DNA of 64,000 nucleotides from JAMXLO01 sp036265005 (GCA_036265005.1 DATAPW010000284.1:26621-90620); one strand, 5' to 3'. Positions 18,867 through 27,707 are shown, counted from the first letter of the stretch. Notes: generated by a model from the sequence alone, not told the origin. Translations and numbers: made by a program.

Positions 18867-19038
18867 TGCCGAGGACATGCGGGAGCCGTGGTGATCGTCG
18901 GCCGGCGGATCGAGCCGGGAGCCGGCTGACCTCCGGCATCCGTCCCACCGGGGTCGGCGTGTGCGTCGCGCTGGTGGTCGCAGTTGCGGTCGGCCGCCAT
19001 GGGGTTAAGCTGCCGGCCAACGAATGGAGGACGCAGCC

Positions 19039-20064
19039 ATGATCGACATGCATGCCCATTGGAGGCCCGCCGTAGTCGCCGACGCCCTGCGTGCGCGCAG
19101 CAAGGAGCCGCGCATCCTGCGCAATGGCGACGGCGCCGAGGTGCTGAAATCGCGGATGGGCGAGGAGCCGGTCGCCAGCGCATTCGACGATGTCGATTTC
19201 CATCTCGGCCGCATGGACCGCCAGGGAGTCGCGACGAGTGTGCTGTCGCTGCTCGGTTCGTTCTGCTGGATCGAATCCCAGCCGGTGGATGTGTCCTTGC
19301 CGCTGTGCCAGCGGGTCAATGACGGGTTCTCGGCGATCTGCCAGGAGCATCCCGGCCGCTTCGCCGCGTTTGCCGCGCTGCCGCTGAGCGACATGGCGGC
19401 CGCCGCCGCAGAACTCGATCGGGCGATGGCGCTGCCGGGCGTGATCGGCGCGCAGCTGCCGGGCAACTACTTCCTGACGCGCACCGACGCCGAAGCGGTG
19501 CGTCCGCTGCTCGAGGTCGCCAACCGGCACCGCGCGACGCTGCTGATCCACCACGGCCCGCGGCCGGGCGACGCGTTCCCCAAGGTCGGCGGCGACACCG
19601 ACAACGCGCGCCGCCGCAACGGCACGCTGGATATGCAGGCGAGCCTGTCGTCGGTGATGGTGACGCTGTGCCTCACCGAGTTCCTGGCGCCGTATCCGGA
19701 CGTGACGCTGGTCGTGCACAACCTGGGCGGCAACATTCCCTACGAGGTCGAGCGCATGGACCACCGCAGCCTGCTCGACACGCCGGACGAGGAACTGCCC
19801 TCGTCGCGCTTCCGCAAGGCGAAGGTGTACGTGGACTGCAACTCGTTCGGCCCGCGTGCGATCGAGGCGGCGGTGAGTTTGTACGGGGCTGAGCGGATCG
19901 TGTGCGGCACCGACGGCAGTGCATTCGGCGTGGACTGGACGCGGAAGGCGCTGGCGGATGCGGCGATCGGCGAGGCGGAGCGGGAGCAGATCCTGCACCG
20001 CAATGCGGCGGCGATGCTGGCGCGGGTCTCGGGCAGCGCGGAACGGGCCATGGCCGCTGACTGA
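19039..20064 (+). CDS. Amidohydrolase-2 family protein (ACMSD-like)
   Basis: A 341-residue TIM-barrel metal enzyme. The N-terminal HxH pair is in MIDMHAHW, another His lies in LLIHHGPRPGD, a further one in TLVVHNLGGNIPYEVERMD, and the conserved Asp is in IVCGTDGSAFG. This order is that of the ACMSD/gamma-resorcylate-decarboxylase group, which decarboxylates or hydrolyses aromatic-ring products. GGAGG precedes ATG 19039. The neighbour MFS carrier fits a role in using an aromatic compound, but the substrate cannot be assigned. Confidence 0.85.
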   Translation: MIDMHAHWRPAVVADALRARSKEPRILRNGDGAEVLKSRMGEEPVASAFDDVDFHLGRMDRQGVATSVLSLLGSFCWIESQPVDVSLPLCQRVNDGFSAICQEHPGRFAAFAALPLSDMAAAAAELDRAMALPGVIGAQLPGNYFLTRTDAEAVRPLLEVANRHRATLLIHHGPRPGDAFPKVGGDTDNARRRNGTLDMQASLSSVMVTLCLTEFLAPYPDVTLVVHNLGGNIPYEVERMDHRSLLDTPDEELPSSRFRKAKVYVDCNSFGPRAIEAAVSLYGAERIVCGTDGSAFGVDWTRKALADAAIGEAEREQILHRNAAAMLARVSGSAERAMAAD

Positions 20065-20065
20065 G

Positions 20066-20481
20066 AGAGTGGCGCCGGCCAAGGCTGTTCGGTCGAGGTA
20101 GAACTCCTCGACGGTCATCCTGATCCCGGGAGGATCGAGCCGGATTTTGCCGGACGGGAAAACCTGTGTGGCAATCTCGTCCGGCACGGCGCGTGGCGAA
20201 CGATGCGCTGCTCGCCGGGCCGGACAATCAGCTAATGCTGCACCGACGGCAGCCTGAAAGGGGCGCGTAGCCTCGCGGCACGATCCCGCGTGCCGCTGGC
20301 CGGGGACAGCACCTCGACCAGCACCCGCTTTGCCGGGTGCGCTGCAAGGTATCGTGCGCCGAGCGCTTGCACCGGTTGTGTGAGGCCCGTGCGGGCGCAT
20401 TCGCAACCACCTGCCATCGATCCGCTCAAACCGCGCGGAAGGCCGCTGATCCACCCAGGCCAGGAACGCGTCCCGGGTCAT
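20066..20481 (-). pseudogene. Uma2-family (PD-(D/E)XK-like) protein, decayed
   Basis: Pieces of a Uma2-family protein can be followed leftward in several frames. MTRDAFLAWVDQRPSARFE and RIDGR start it. ASHNRCKRSAHDTLQR follows in a second frame. After a deletion of the central acidic region, RVLVEVLSPASGTRDRA and LRAPFRLPSVQH follow, then an in-frame TAG, and the tail resumes with LIVRPGEQRIVRHAVPDEI, FPSGKIRLDPPGIRMTVEEF. At least one frameshift, one deletion and one stop are present. The left end, next to the amidohydrolase stop, is approximate. Confidence 0.75.
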
Positions 20482-20657
20482 GGGGTCTCGGGCCGGTTAG
20501 TCCGGGCGCGCGTCATAAGGGAGGCTCCGGTTCTCTCCCCGTCGAGGTAACGCTGGCGGAAGGGCGGGCGGGTCGTGCCGCCGCGACGGCGGCCGGAATC
20601 GGGACGGCGGGGCAGCCATGGGACGGCCCCGTGCATGACCCGGTCGGGACCATCGGT

Positions 20658-21278
20658 TCAGGGTGGGCCGGTGCCGCGCGCTGCCACGGATGGCGGATAT
20701 GGTGTCGACGCCAGAGGAGGCACGATGGCGGGCACCGCCACGATGCGCCTGCATGCGTCCACGAACAGTGCGGCAAGGCTGCCGTTGTTGGCGATGATGG
20801 CGATGGAGATCTCATGCCACAGCGGATGAGCCGGCACGATCCCGAGGTCGCGACAGATATCGGCGATAACGGCGCCGACCGGACGGCGGCGAACCTGGGC
20901 GGCGATCTCGCTGGGCGTGGGCAGCCGGGCGATGCGCGGGTCGGACGTGCCGGCGCTGCGCCCCGTCGGCCGGGCAGCGCGCGGCTGGCGAAGGGATGGC
21001 GCGCGTATGGCAACCGGCGCGGCCGGTACGCGCGCGAGGCGGCCGACCAGCCTGGCCTCGAGCGCGGCGGCGCGATGCAGGCCGCGGGTGATGCACGCCA
21101 GGATCTGCGCGATGTCGATGGTGCCGAAGTTGCGGGTGAATTCGGTGAGGTTGGTGGCGGCGGTGCGCTGTTGCAGCGTGCTGGCCAGTTGCCTGCCGTA
21201 ATCGATGAGTGTGCGCACGAGGCCGAGGAGGCGCCCGGGATGGTTGGGTGGGACGGTGGTGGCGGGCAGGGCGGTCAC
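20658..21278 (-). CDS. Hypothetical protein with Ala/Arg-rich helical segments
   Basis: About 206 residues from a GTG at 21278. Readable segments are LLGLVRTLIDYGRQLASTLQ, FTRNFGTIDIAQILACITRG, LHRAAALEARLVGRL and VRRRPVGAVIADICRDLGI. They are mostly helical and amphipathic. I recall similar unnamed proteins in acetic-acid-bacteria relatives, but cannot give a function. No clear ribosome-binding site precedes the GTG, and the frame is open up to 21401, so the start is uncertain. Confidence 0.5.
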   Translation of the reverse strand: MTALPATTVPPNHPGRLLGLVRTLIDYGRQLASTLQQRTAATNLTEFTRNFGTIDIAQILACITRGLHRAAALEARLVGRLARVPAAPVAIRAPSLRQPRAARPTGRSAGTSDPRIARLPTPSEIAAQVRRRPVGAVIADICRDLGIVPAHPLWHEISIAIIANNGSLAALFVDACRRIVAVPAIVPPLASTPYPPSVAARGTGPP

Positions 21279-21394
21279 GAACGAAACAAGAACACAGAGC
21301 CTTGGCGGTGTCAAGGAATATTTTCCAGAGCCGTGCGTTGGGCTGCTCCCGACTGCCGCGCCCGAAGCTGGTCCCCGAAGGTGGTCAATGCCAG

Positions 21395-21520
21395 CGGACA
21401 CGAGCCGCCATCGGCCACATCATCGGCTTGGCGGTCCGCATGCAGATCGATAATTCGGCGTCGCTGGAAATCACGGACGAGCGTGCGATAGCGCTGACCC
21501 CGCTTCCAGGTGAAGCCGTC
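21395..21520 (-). pseudogene. Fragment of an ISL3-type transposase
   Basis: About 40 codons on the minus strand read DGFTWKRGQRYRTLVRDFQR followed by RRIIDLHADRQADDVA. This matches the ISL3-family core (W-x-K/R-G-x-R-Y-G-T-I...D-L-x-R-R-R-x-x-D-L-L-P-D-R-x-A-x-x-V-A). Nothing recognisable of the rest of the transposase, nor terminal repeats, is seen around it, so only a scar is left. The call rests on motif memory and should be taken with care. Confidence 0.55.
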
Positions 21521-21665
21521 GACAGGTTCATAGCCGCTACGAACGGCGTTGGTTGGATATTCCCTCCGGGCGAATTCCACGCGCACTTCCACGATCTCTA
21601 CCACGCTCACCTCCACGTGCAGCCGCTATCCAACGATCACGGTCCAAACCAGAGAGGAGGGAATT

Positions 21666-21893
21666 ATGCCGCTGATCCAAGTGAACCTGATTGAGGAGGT
21701 CTTCACCCCCGAGCAAAAGCGTCAGATCATCAAGAAGCTCACAGACGCGATGGTCGAGGTCGAAGGCGAGGCGATGCGCGGCGTCACCTGGGTAACCATC
21801 CAGGAGGTGCGCAGCGGCGAGTGGGGGATCGGCGGCCAGCCGCTGACCACGGCCGACGTGAAGGCGCTCGCGGCTGGCAAAGCGGCCGCGTGA
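21666..21893 (+). CDS. 4-oxalocrotonate tautomerase family protein
   Basis: A 75-residue protein that begins Met-Pro, so after Met removal Pro1 is the catalytic base of the tautomerase superfamily. The body (PLIQVNLIEEVFTPEQKRQI, MRGVTWVTIQEVRSGEWGIG) has the beta-alpha-beta unit of small oligomeric tautomerases that isomerise unsaturated keto-acids from aromatic degradation. A strong AGAGGAGGGAATT precedes ATG 21666. It stands alone between remnants. Confidence 0.88.
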   Translation: MPLIQVNLIEEVFTPEQKRQIIKKLTDAMVEVEGEAMRGVTWVTIQEVRSGEWGIGGQPLTTADVKALAAGKAAA

Positions 21894-22559
21894 GACTGTG
21901 ATAGAGGCATGGCTCGATTGGGGTCGGTGTTAGGGTTAGTGTGCTTCACCCCATCGCGCCGTGCCCTGCCGCTCCGCAACGGCGCCTGCCCAACCGAATC
22001 GAGAGGAGCGCCGGGCGGAAATGACTGCGCAGCTCAGGGAGGCCGGCTACGCCGATATCCGCATGGTGTCGGACGCGGCGAACACGATGCCGATCTTCGT
22101 TGCACGCAAAGCTTGGAGCATTCGCCGATCAGATGGAATCAGCCGATTAGATGAAGGTGCTGGCGAAGGCAGGCAGCCGGAGCAGGCGAGGCTGCATAGG
22201 GCCTGCAAACCATACGCCGCGTCAACCAGATTTAAAGTCACCAGGTTCAAAGCGGATAGAGTGACCATAGCACGGCGCTGGTGCCCGGCGGCCGGTTAGG
22301 CGCCTCGATAACTTCATAGACATTCGCGATGACTGTGCGTGCCCATCAGACCACAGCAGAGGGACCAACGCCGATGACCTGCTGGCGTGACTTCGGAACG
22401 GCCTGACCATCCACCCGCGTGCCGACGAGTTGCCCAAGGCCGTAGCTGGCCACGCCGATCCGCCAGTCGTCCGCAATCGTCACCGACCGTGGCCGTACGA
22501 GGCGATTGTGGCAGGCTGTAGGCCAGAGTCGCGACGATTGGACTGCACGCCAGGCCGCC
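21894..22559. other. Gene-poor stretch with an unassigned fragment
   Basis: No intact gene is recognised. A plus-strand frame around 22018-22110 reads TAQLREAGYADIRMVSDAAN followed by TMPIFVARKAW. This has the look of the C-terminal end of an enzyme (methyltransferase-like endings have a similar form), but nothing precedes it. A minus-strand frame at 22346-22480 (VTIADDWRIGVASYGLGQLV) is also protein-like without a match. Both may be remnants. Confidence 0.4.
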
Positions 22560-23267
22560 CTAGAGAAAAGCGACGACACCCTGATCAAGGTCATAGCGCG
22601 CGTACACGACCTTCACCTTGCCTTCATGTTCAAGGTGCTCGACGATCTTGCTGCGCGTCGAAATCTTCCGCGCGCCTAGCCTGGCATTTTCGCGCACTGC
22701 GTTGTCAACGAAATCGCCCGGCTTGCCGTAGACCGCCTTGGCCGCGGGCACGATCGCGTCGACCATCGGCGCGATGAAGCCTGACAGTTTCGTACGCTTC
22801 GCGACAACCTCGCAGGCCGCCTCAACCGCACCGCAACGCTGGTGCCCGAGAACGACGACCAGCGGCGATCCCAGGTGCTCGGCACCGTATTCGATCGTGC
22901 CCATAGCCGCCGTGTCGGCCACATTGCCAGCATTTCGCACGACGAACAGCTCGCCCAACCCGACGCCGCCGAAGATCAGCTCAGGTGAAACCCTGCTATC
23001 CGAGCAGGTGAGGATCGTTGCCCAGGGAGACTGACCATTTGCCACATCGGCGCGTTGCTTCGCCATATCCACGGCACACAACTCCGGCGCGGTCAGAAAT
23101 TTCTGATTGCCGGCCTTCAGTTTCGCGAGCGCTTCATCGGCCGTCATCGTCGTGGCGTCGGCGGCGAGGCTGAGCGGCGCGCCCGTACCCAGCAAACCGG
23201 CCGCGACAGCGCCCATTGCGACAAACGATAGAACCCTGCGACGGCTTATGTCACACGATCGGCACAT
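22560..23267 (-). CDS. Tat-exported beta-class carbonic anhydrase
   Basis: The 235-residue protein has a twin-arginine signal (SRRRVLSFVAMGAVAAGLLG) and a beta-carbonic-anhydrase domain. Zinc ligands are the Cys of TCSDSRV and the His and Cys of LGHQRCGA, with the Asp/Arg dyad in CSDSR. It interconverts CO2 and bicarbonate, here probably in the periplasm. ATG 23267 is chosen because the Tat signal starts there; an upstream in-frame ATG (23351) would bury it. It lies downstream of the sigma-factor fusion gene in the same direction, 303 bases away, so co-transcription is possible but not shown. Confidence 0.9.
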   Translation of the reverse strand: MCRSCDISRRRVLSFVAMGAVAAGLLGTGAPLSLAADATTMTADEALAKLKAGNQKFLTAPELCAVDMAKQRADVANGQSPWATILTCSDSRVSPELIFGGVGLGELFVVRNAGNVADTAAMGTIEYGAEHLGSPLVVVLGHQRCGAVEAACEVVAKRTKLSGFIAPMVDAIVPAAKAVYGKPGDFVDNAVRENARLGARKISTRSKIVEHLEHEGKVKVVYARYDLDQGVVAFL

Positions 23268-23570
23268 CGGTGCGTCCCACACTCTGACGATAGCAGCCTG
23301 CGCCGCAGTCTGAGGTCGCGCAAGCCGGAGAAGGTCTGGACCGGGGTTCATTGGAGCGCCGTCGGTTTCGCGCTCTTATGGCTGACCGTACGGCCGGTCT
23401 GCGCCCATGACGGTCGCTCTAGCCCACACCTCGCCGTCACCCGAATGCAGACGTTCGGCGGAGGGCGGCGATAGCTACTCAGATGTCTGCTGCGGGTGGG
23501 ACGCCGGCCGTTCGATGCATAAAGCGGTCAACGCATCAGCGCCAATTCCGACTAACGGGTACGTTTGGTC
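23268..23570. other. Spacer between carbonic anhydrase and sigma-fusion genes
   Basis: No gene recognised. It must contain the end of the sigma-fusion transcript and any promoter of the carbonic anhydrase. I see no strong hairpin followed by T residues. Confidence 0.4.
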
Positions 23571-25181
23571 TTACGGCTTTTGGCCGGTCGATCTCGATCT
23601 GATCTCGGCGATGCCGCCGGCAAAATAGAACGATGCGACCGGCAGGTCGTCGTGCTGCCCGTCGAGAATTTCGCCACAGGTGCGCAGCGCTTCCACAAGA
23701 TTGACCCGCGCACCGGGGCGCTTGGTCCACGGTTCAGCACAGATGAACGGTTGCGCGAAGTAATTGGCCAGCTTGCGAGCGCGTTCGAGGATGCGCGGAT
23801 CAGCGGGCCGCGCGCCCCACAGCAACGAGAGCGCCTCTCGCGATCGCGCCGCGATCGCCGTGTGCCGCTTGCCGATCGCCCCGGTCTCGATGAGACGCGA
23901 GCGCGAACCGCGTACATCGACGCAAGGATAGATCTTTCGCGTCGCCAGTTCGTGCGAAAGGTGGATAACGACATCGACCGGCGCGAGGCCGGCCAGACGT
24001 TCCGCCGTCCACGGCCCGTCTTCGGAGCGGAAAAAAAAGGTTTGGACTGCACCGACGGTACCCTCGCTAAAACCCTCCTTCTTCAGCGCCTCCGCATGTG
24101 AGAACCCGGGAGCTCGCTCGGCCTCCGCCTGCGGAACCAGAGTGAATAGCGATACCGGTTTGTTGCCGTCGCTGAGCCGTCGCACCAGCTCCTCCATGAC
24201 CACGAATGCCCCGGCACCGAGTTCGCCAGCGATCGCCACCGTGCCGCCGCTGACGAGTGGACACATCACGTCGATGACTTTGATGCCTGTCTCAATCGGC
24301 CGGCCGCCGACGCGCGGTCCGGCAAGCAGGTTGACCGCCCTAGCAAACGCCTCGGGAGTGATCGCTGTTTCGCTATGGTGCAGGCAATCAAGAAGGGTGG
24401 CGCCACGCGGCACAGCATCGGTCGGCGAGACCGTTACGCCGCGAACGAGACCGCCCCCGGGGCGCTGGATCACCTGGATCGGAACGACGCGCCGGTTGGC
24501 TTCGTCGCTGAGCGCCAGCTCGGCGAGCAGATCAGGAGGCGATTCCGGATTGAACAGGGCTTCGACCACGTTGCCGCGGGCCTCGATAAGGCGTCCGATC
24601 CGGTTGGCAAAATCGTCGGGCAGGCCATGCGTTCGCAGAGTCTCGCTTACCATCGTCAGCATCCTTTTCTTAAGTCTGGATCGAGCCATGTGCAGGCGGT
24701 TATTCACCGTCGTCGGCGATAGGCCGAGAAAGAGTGCAATGTCCTGGTGCGAGCACTCGTGCAGGTAGAACAGCGTCGCCGGTTCGCGCAGAGCAGCTGG
24801 CAATTCGGCGATCGCCGCCAGCGCCGCCACTACATGGTGGCGATGTTCCAGGTGCTCATCCGCGGCGGATTGCTCGCTCGCCACTGCCTCCGCCGCCTCC
24901 AGGGGGAGGGCCTGCAAGTGCTTCCGCCTCACCGCGCGCAAGGCGTGATGTCGGACGATCCCGCGCAGCCAGCCCGGGAATGCAGTCGGCTCGGCGAGAG
25001 TGGGCAAGCCGGTCCAGGCGGCGAGGAAGGCTTCCTGCACCACGTCTTCGGCCTGGTGGAAATCGCCGACCACCGCCAGCGCCGAGCCAAAGGCAAAGTG
25101 CTGGAAGCGCTTCGTCAACTCGACAAAGCCGGCAAGGTCGCCTTGAGCCGCACGGCGGACGATATTTTCGAGATGATCCAT
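23571..25181 (-). CDS. ECF sigma factor fused to a degenerate F1-ATPase beta-like module
   Basis: The 536-residue protein starts as an ECF sigma factor. Region 2 is at about 12-85 (GDFHQAEDVVQEAFLAAW, PGWLRGIVRHHALRAVRR) and region 4 at about 118-172 (LPAALREPATLFYLHECSHQ, DIALFLGLSPTTVNNRLHMA). Residues from about 203 to the end follow the F1-ATPase beta subunit. A beta-barrel-like part (GNVVEALF, GGGLVRGVTVSPTDAVPRG) leads to PIETGIKVIDVMCPLVSGG, then IYPCVDVRGSRSRLIETGAI, and ARKLANYFAQPFICAEPWTK, ending with DDLPVASFYFAGGI. The P-loop is broken (GELGAGAF instead of GGAGVGKT), the GER catalytic loop is altered, and the Walker B strand and DELSEED loop are absent, so ATP hydrolysis is unlikely. 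AAAGGAG precedes ATG 25181. No anti-sigma gene is adjacent; the C-terminal module may itself sense or restrain the sigma part (inference). Confidence 0.88.
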   Translation of the reverse strand: MDHLENIVRRAAQGDLAGFVELTKRFQHFAFGSALAVVGDFHQAEDVVQEAFLAAWTGLPTLAEPTAFPGWLRGIVRHHALRAVRRKHLQALPLEAAEAVASEQSAADEHLEHRHHVVAALAAIAELPAALREPATLFYLHECSHQDIALFLGLSPTTVNNRLHMARSRLKKRMLTMVSETLRTHGLPDDFANRIGRLIEARGNVVEALFNPESPPDLLAELALSDEANRRVVPIQVIQRPGGGLVRGVTVSPTDAVPRGATLLDCLHHSETAITPEAFARAVNLLAGPRVGGRPIETGIKVIDVMCPLVSGGTVAIAGELGAGAFVVMEELVRRLSDGNKPVSLFTLVPQAEAERAPGFSHAEALKKEGFSEGTVGAVQTFFFRSEDGPWTAERLAGLAPVDVVIHLSHELATRKIYPCVDVRGSRSRLIETGAIGKRHTAIAARSREALSLLWGARPADPRILERARKLANYFAQPFICAEPWTKRPGARVNLVEALRTCGEILDGQHDDLPVASFYFAGGIAEIRSRSTGQKP

Positions 25182-25602
25182 CGCCGCTCCTTTCCCCCTT
25201 AAAGTGCCAGAAGAGGGATACGATCTTTGGCGTCTCGGGAAATTTTTTTTAACATCACGGAGCCGATCCGCGAATGCTCGCAGGTCAGGCTGCCGGCGTG
25301 AATGTCCGCTCTGGCATGCGAGCTACCGATCCACCATTCCGGGTTCCGGCCAGATCGAGCCGCCAGTCGAATGTCCGGTTTTGGTCTCGCCGTCCGGAGC
25401 AGACCGTCGGCTTCCCACCCCAAGCTTTCGTCACGATGCATCTCATTCCGGAACCGTCCAGAGAGAGCACTCAGGCGATCGGGTTGCAGCCTGTGCGTGG
25501 TCACCGCACTCCATCGCGCAGGCCCGAGAGATATGCGCCGGCGGTCACCGGCAGATGGTGCTGTTGCGCTCATCTGCGTCCGACCGTCCTCGCGAACGGG
25601 TG
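25182..25602. other. Gap upstream of the sigma-fusion gene
   Basis: No gene recognised. The part next to 25181 should hold the promoter of the sigma-fusion gene. It includes a run of eight or more T residues near 25243-25252. Confidence 0.4.
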
Positions 25603-25788
25603 TTAGCCGCTCTGCCAACAGACCGGTGGGAAACACCCCGGCGACGTGCGCGCGCAAACCCGACCAACGACGATAGCATGATCGTCGCGCGGCAGAATTT
25701 CAGTGACCTCGCAATCGAAAGCAGCGAGAGAATTCTCGAGGACGGGTGTTTCGGTGAGCATGGTGGTCCATTGGTTCCCGGCATTTCG
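25603..25788 (-). pseudogene. Flavin-reductase-like remnant
   Basis: A minus-strand frame encodes NQWTTMLTETPVLENSLAAF, DCEVTEILPRDDHAIVVGRV and then CARTSPGCFPPVCWQSG before a stop. This is the central-to-late part of the FMN-binding flavin reductase domain (usual form W-x-x-G-x-P-x-L-x-x-A-x-A-x-F-x-C ... D-H-x-I-x-x-G-x-V). The N-terminal half, with the FMN-binding segment, is not found upstream, so this is a truncated copy. Confidence 0.7.
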
Positions 25789-25922
25789 CATGTTTCTTCC
25801 AACTCGTGGCAACGGTGGCGACGCGGTTGATCCGTTGTTGGCAGGGAACAACGGAAGGGTTAGGGTGCCCCTCACTCTCGAGGGTCATCGCTGACCTCCC
25901 GCGTACAGACAGGGGCAATCCA

Positions 25923-27527
25923 ATGAAACTGCTTGGAGCAATGTTCGGCGCGACGCTTGCCGTGCTGGCGACGGGTGCCGGGCTTCATGCCCAGGCGCCA
26001 GCACCGAACATCATCGTGATCATGGGCGATGACATCGGCTGGGCGAATATCGGTGTCTACAATCAAGGCGTGATGTCCGGCCGAACGCCCAATCTCGACC
26101 GACTGGCCAACGAGGGCATGCGCTTCACCGACTATTATGCCGAGGCAAGCTGCACGGCGGGGCGGGCAAACTTCATCACCGGTGAACTGCCGATCCGAAC
26201 CGGCCTGACGACGGTCGGGCAGGCGGGATCGCCGTTGGGCATTCCGGACCAGGCGGTGACGATTGCCCAGGTCCTCAAATCGATGGGCTACGCGACCGGC
26301 CAGTTCGGCAAGAACCATCTCGGCGACCTCAACAGATTCCTGCCGACGGTGCACGGGTTCGACGAGTTCTTCGGCTACCTCTACCACCTCGACGCGATGG
26401 AGGATCCGTCGCATCGCAACTACCCGCAGGCGCTGAAGGACGTGGTCGGTCCGCGCAACATGGTCCATTCATGGGCCACGGATCGCGACGATCCCACCGA
26501 GCAGCCGCGCTGGGGCAAGATCGGCAGGCAGCGGATCGAGGACGCCGGCACGCTCTATCCCAAGCGGATGGAGACGGTCGATGACGAGATCCTCGACACC
26601 ACGCTGAAGTTCATCGACAAGGCGCGCGGCGACAAGAAGCCGTTCTTCGTCTGGCTCAACCCGACGCGCATGCATGTCGTGACGCATCTGTCCGAGAAGT
26701 ACGAGTCGATGCGCAACTCGGAGAATGGCTGGAGCGTGCAGGAAGCCGGCATGGCGCAGCTCGATGATATCGTCGGCTCGGTGATGGCGTATCTCAAGAC
26801 CAACGGGCTCGACGACAACACGATCGTCGTGTTCACCACCGACAACGGCGCCGAGAACTTCACCTGGCCGGACGGCGGGCAGACGCCGTTCGCCGGCGGC
26901 AAAGGCACCGGCCTCGAAGGCGGCTTCCGGGTACCGGCGATGGTGCGCTGGCCCGGCAAGGTGCCGCCCGGCAAGGTGGAGAACGGCATCGTATCGGGGC
27001 TTGATTGGTTTCCGACCCTGGTGGCCGCGGCCGGCGATCCGAACGTGGTGAGCGAGTTGCTGGCCGGTAAGACGATCGGTGACACGACCTTCAAGGTGCA
27101 TCTCGACGGCTACAATCAGCTCGACATGATCACCGGCAAGGCGCCCTCGGCACGCCACGAGATCTTCTACCTCACGGAAACGACGTTGGCCGCGGTGCGG
27201 ATCGACGACTTCAAGTACCGGTTCACCGACCAGCCGGGCGGCTGGCTCGGCGCCACCGAGAAGGTCGACTGGCCGATCCTGGTCAATCTGCGCCTCGATC
27301 CGTACGAGCGCACCGGCATGTTCAACGGCAAGGACAACGGCTCGATCGCCTATTACAACTGGTTCGCCTACGAGTTCTGGCGTTTCGTGTTCGTCCAGCA
27401 GGAAGTGGGGAAGGCGGCCCAGAGCCTGATCGAGTTCCCGCCGATGCAGGCAGCCGCCAGCTTCAACATGTCCGCCGTCAAGGCGGCGATCGACAAGGCG
27501 ATCGCAGAACGCGCGATGGGCAAGTAG
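25923..27527 (+). CDS. Secreted sulfatase family protein
   Basis: A 534-residue type I sulfatase with a signal peptide (MKLLGAMFGATLAVLATGAG, cleavage near AQA). Metal ligands Asp36 and Asp37 are in IIVIMGDDIGW. The catalytic Cys77 is in CTAGR, which fits the C-x-A-x-R site that is converted to formylglycine. Later landmarks are GQFGKNHLGDL, DNTIVVFTTDNGAENFTWP and GGKGTGLEGGFRVPAMVRWP. It resembles arylsulfatases of the AslA type that act on sulfate esters in the periplasm. No formylglycine-generating enzyme lies in the window, so that must be encoded elsewhere. Confidence 0.9.
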   Translation: MKLLGAMFGATLAVLATGAGLHAQAPAPNIIVIMGDDIGWANIGVYNQGVMSGRTPNLDRLANEGMRFTDYYAEASCTAGRANFITGELPIRTGLTTVGQAGSPLGIPDQAVTIAQVLKSMGYATGQFGKNHLGDLNRFLPTVHGFDEFFGYLYHLDAMEDPSHRNYPQALKDVVGPRNMVHSWATDRDDPTEQPRWGKIGRQRIEDAGTLYPKRMETVDDEILDTTLKFIDKARGDKKPFFVWLNPTRMHVVTHLSEKYESMRNSENGWSVQEAGMAQLDDIVGSVMAYLKTNGLDDNTIVVFTTDNGAENFTWPDGGQTPFAGGKGTGLEGGFRVPAMVRWPGKVPPGKVENGIVSGLDWFPTLVAAAGDPNVVSELLAGKTIGDTTFKVHLDGYNQLDMITGKAPSARHEIFYLTETTLAAVRIDDFKYRFTDQPGGWLGATEKVDWPILVNLRLDPYERTGMFNGKDNGSIAYYNWFAYEFWRFVFVQQEVGKAAQSLIEFPPMQAAASFNMSAVKAAIDKAIAERAMGK

Positions 27528-27602
27528 CCAGCCTCGCTCCGCCGATGAGCGTCGGGCGGAGCAGCGCCGCGCGAGTTCACCAGACGGCAGGTGCGAGTGA
27601 TT

Positions 27603-27681
27603 CCGTCATGGCCGGTCATCCACGTCTTTCCGGCCCGCTGCAACGAAAGACGTGGATGGGGGGCAAGTCCCGCCATGACGG
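27603..27681. repeat. Intergenic hairpin repeat (type A copy 2)
   Basis: An inverted repeat with inner arms CATCCACGTCTTTC and GAAAGACGTGGATG and outer ends CCGTCATGG and CCATGACGG. It lies between the ends of the convergent sulfatase and EmrB genes, where it could stop transcripts from both sides. Confidence 0.85.
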
Positions 27682-27707
27682 GGTCGCTCCTCGCCATGCG
27701 GCAAGGG

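Noticed and set aside
23565..24101. Plus-strand frame opposite the sigma-fusion gene
   Set aside because: It is antisense to the F1-beta-like part, which is clearly homologous; the plus-strand product has no motif.
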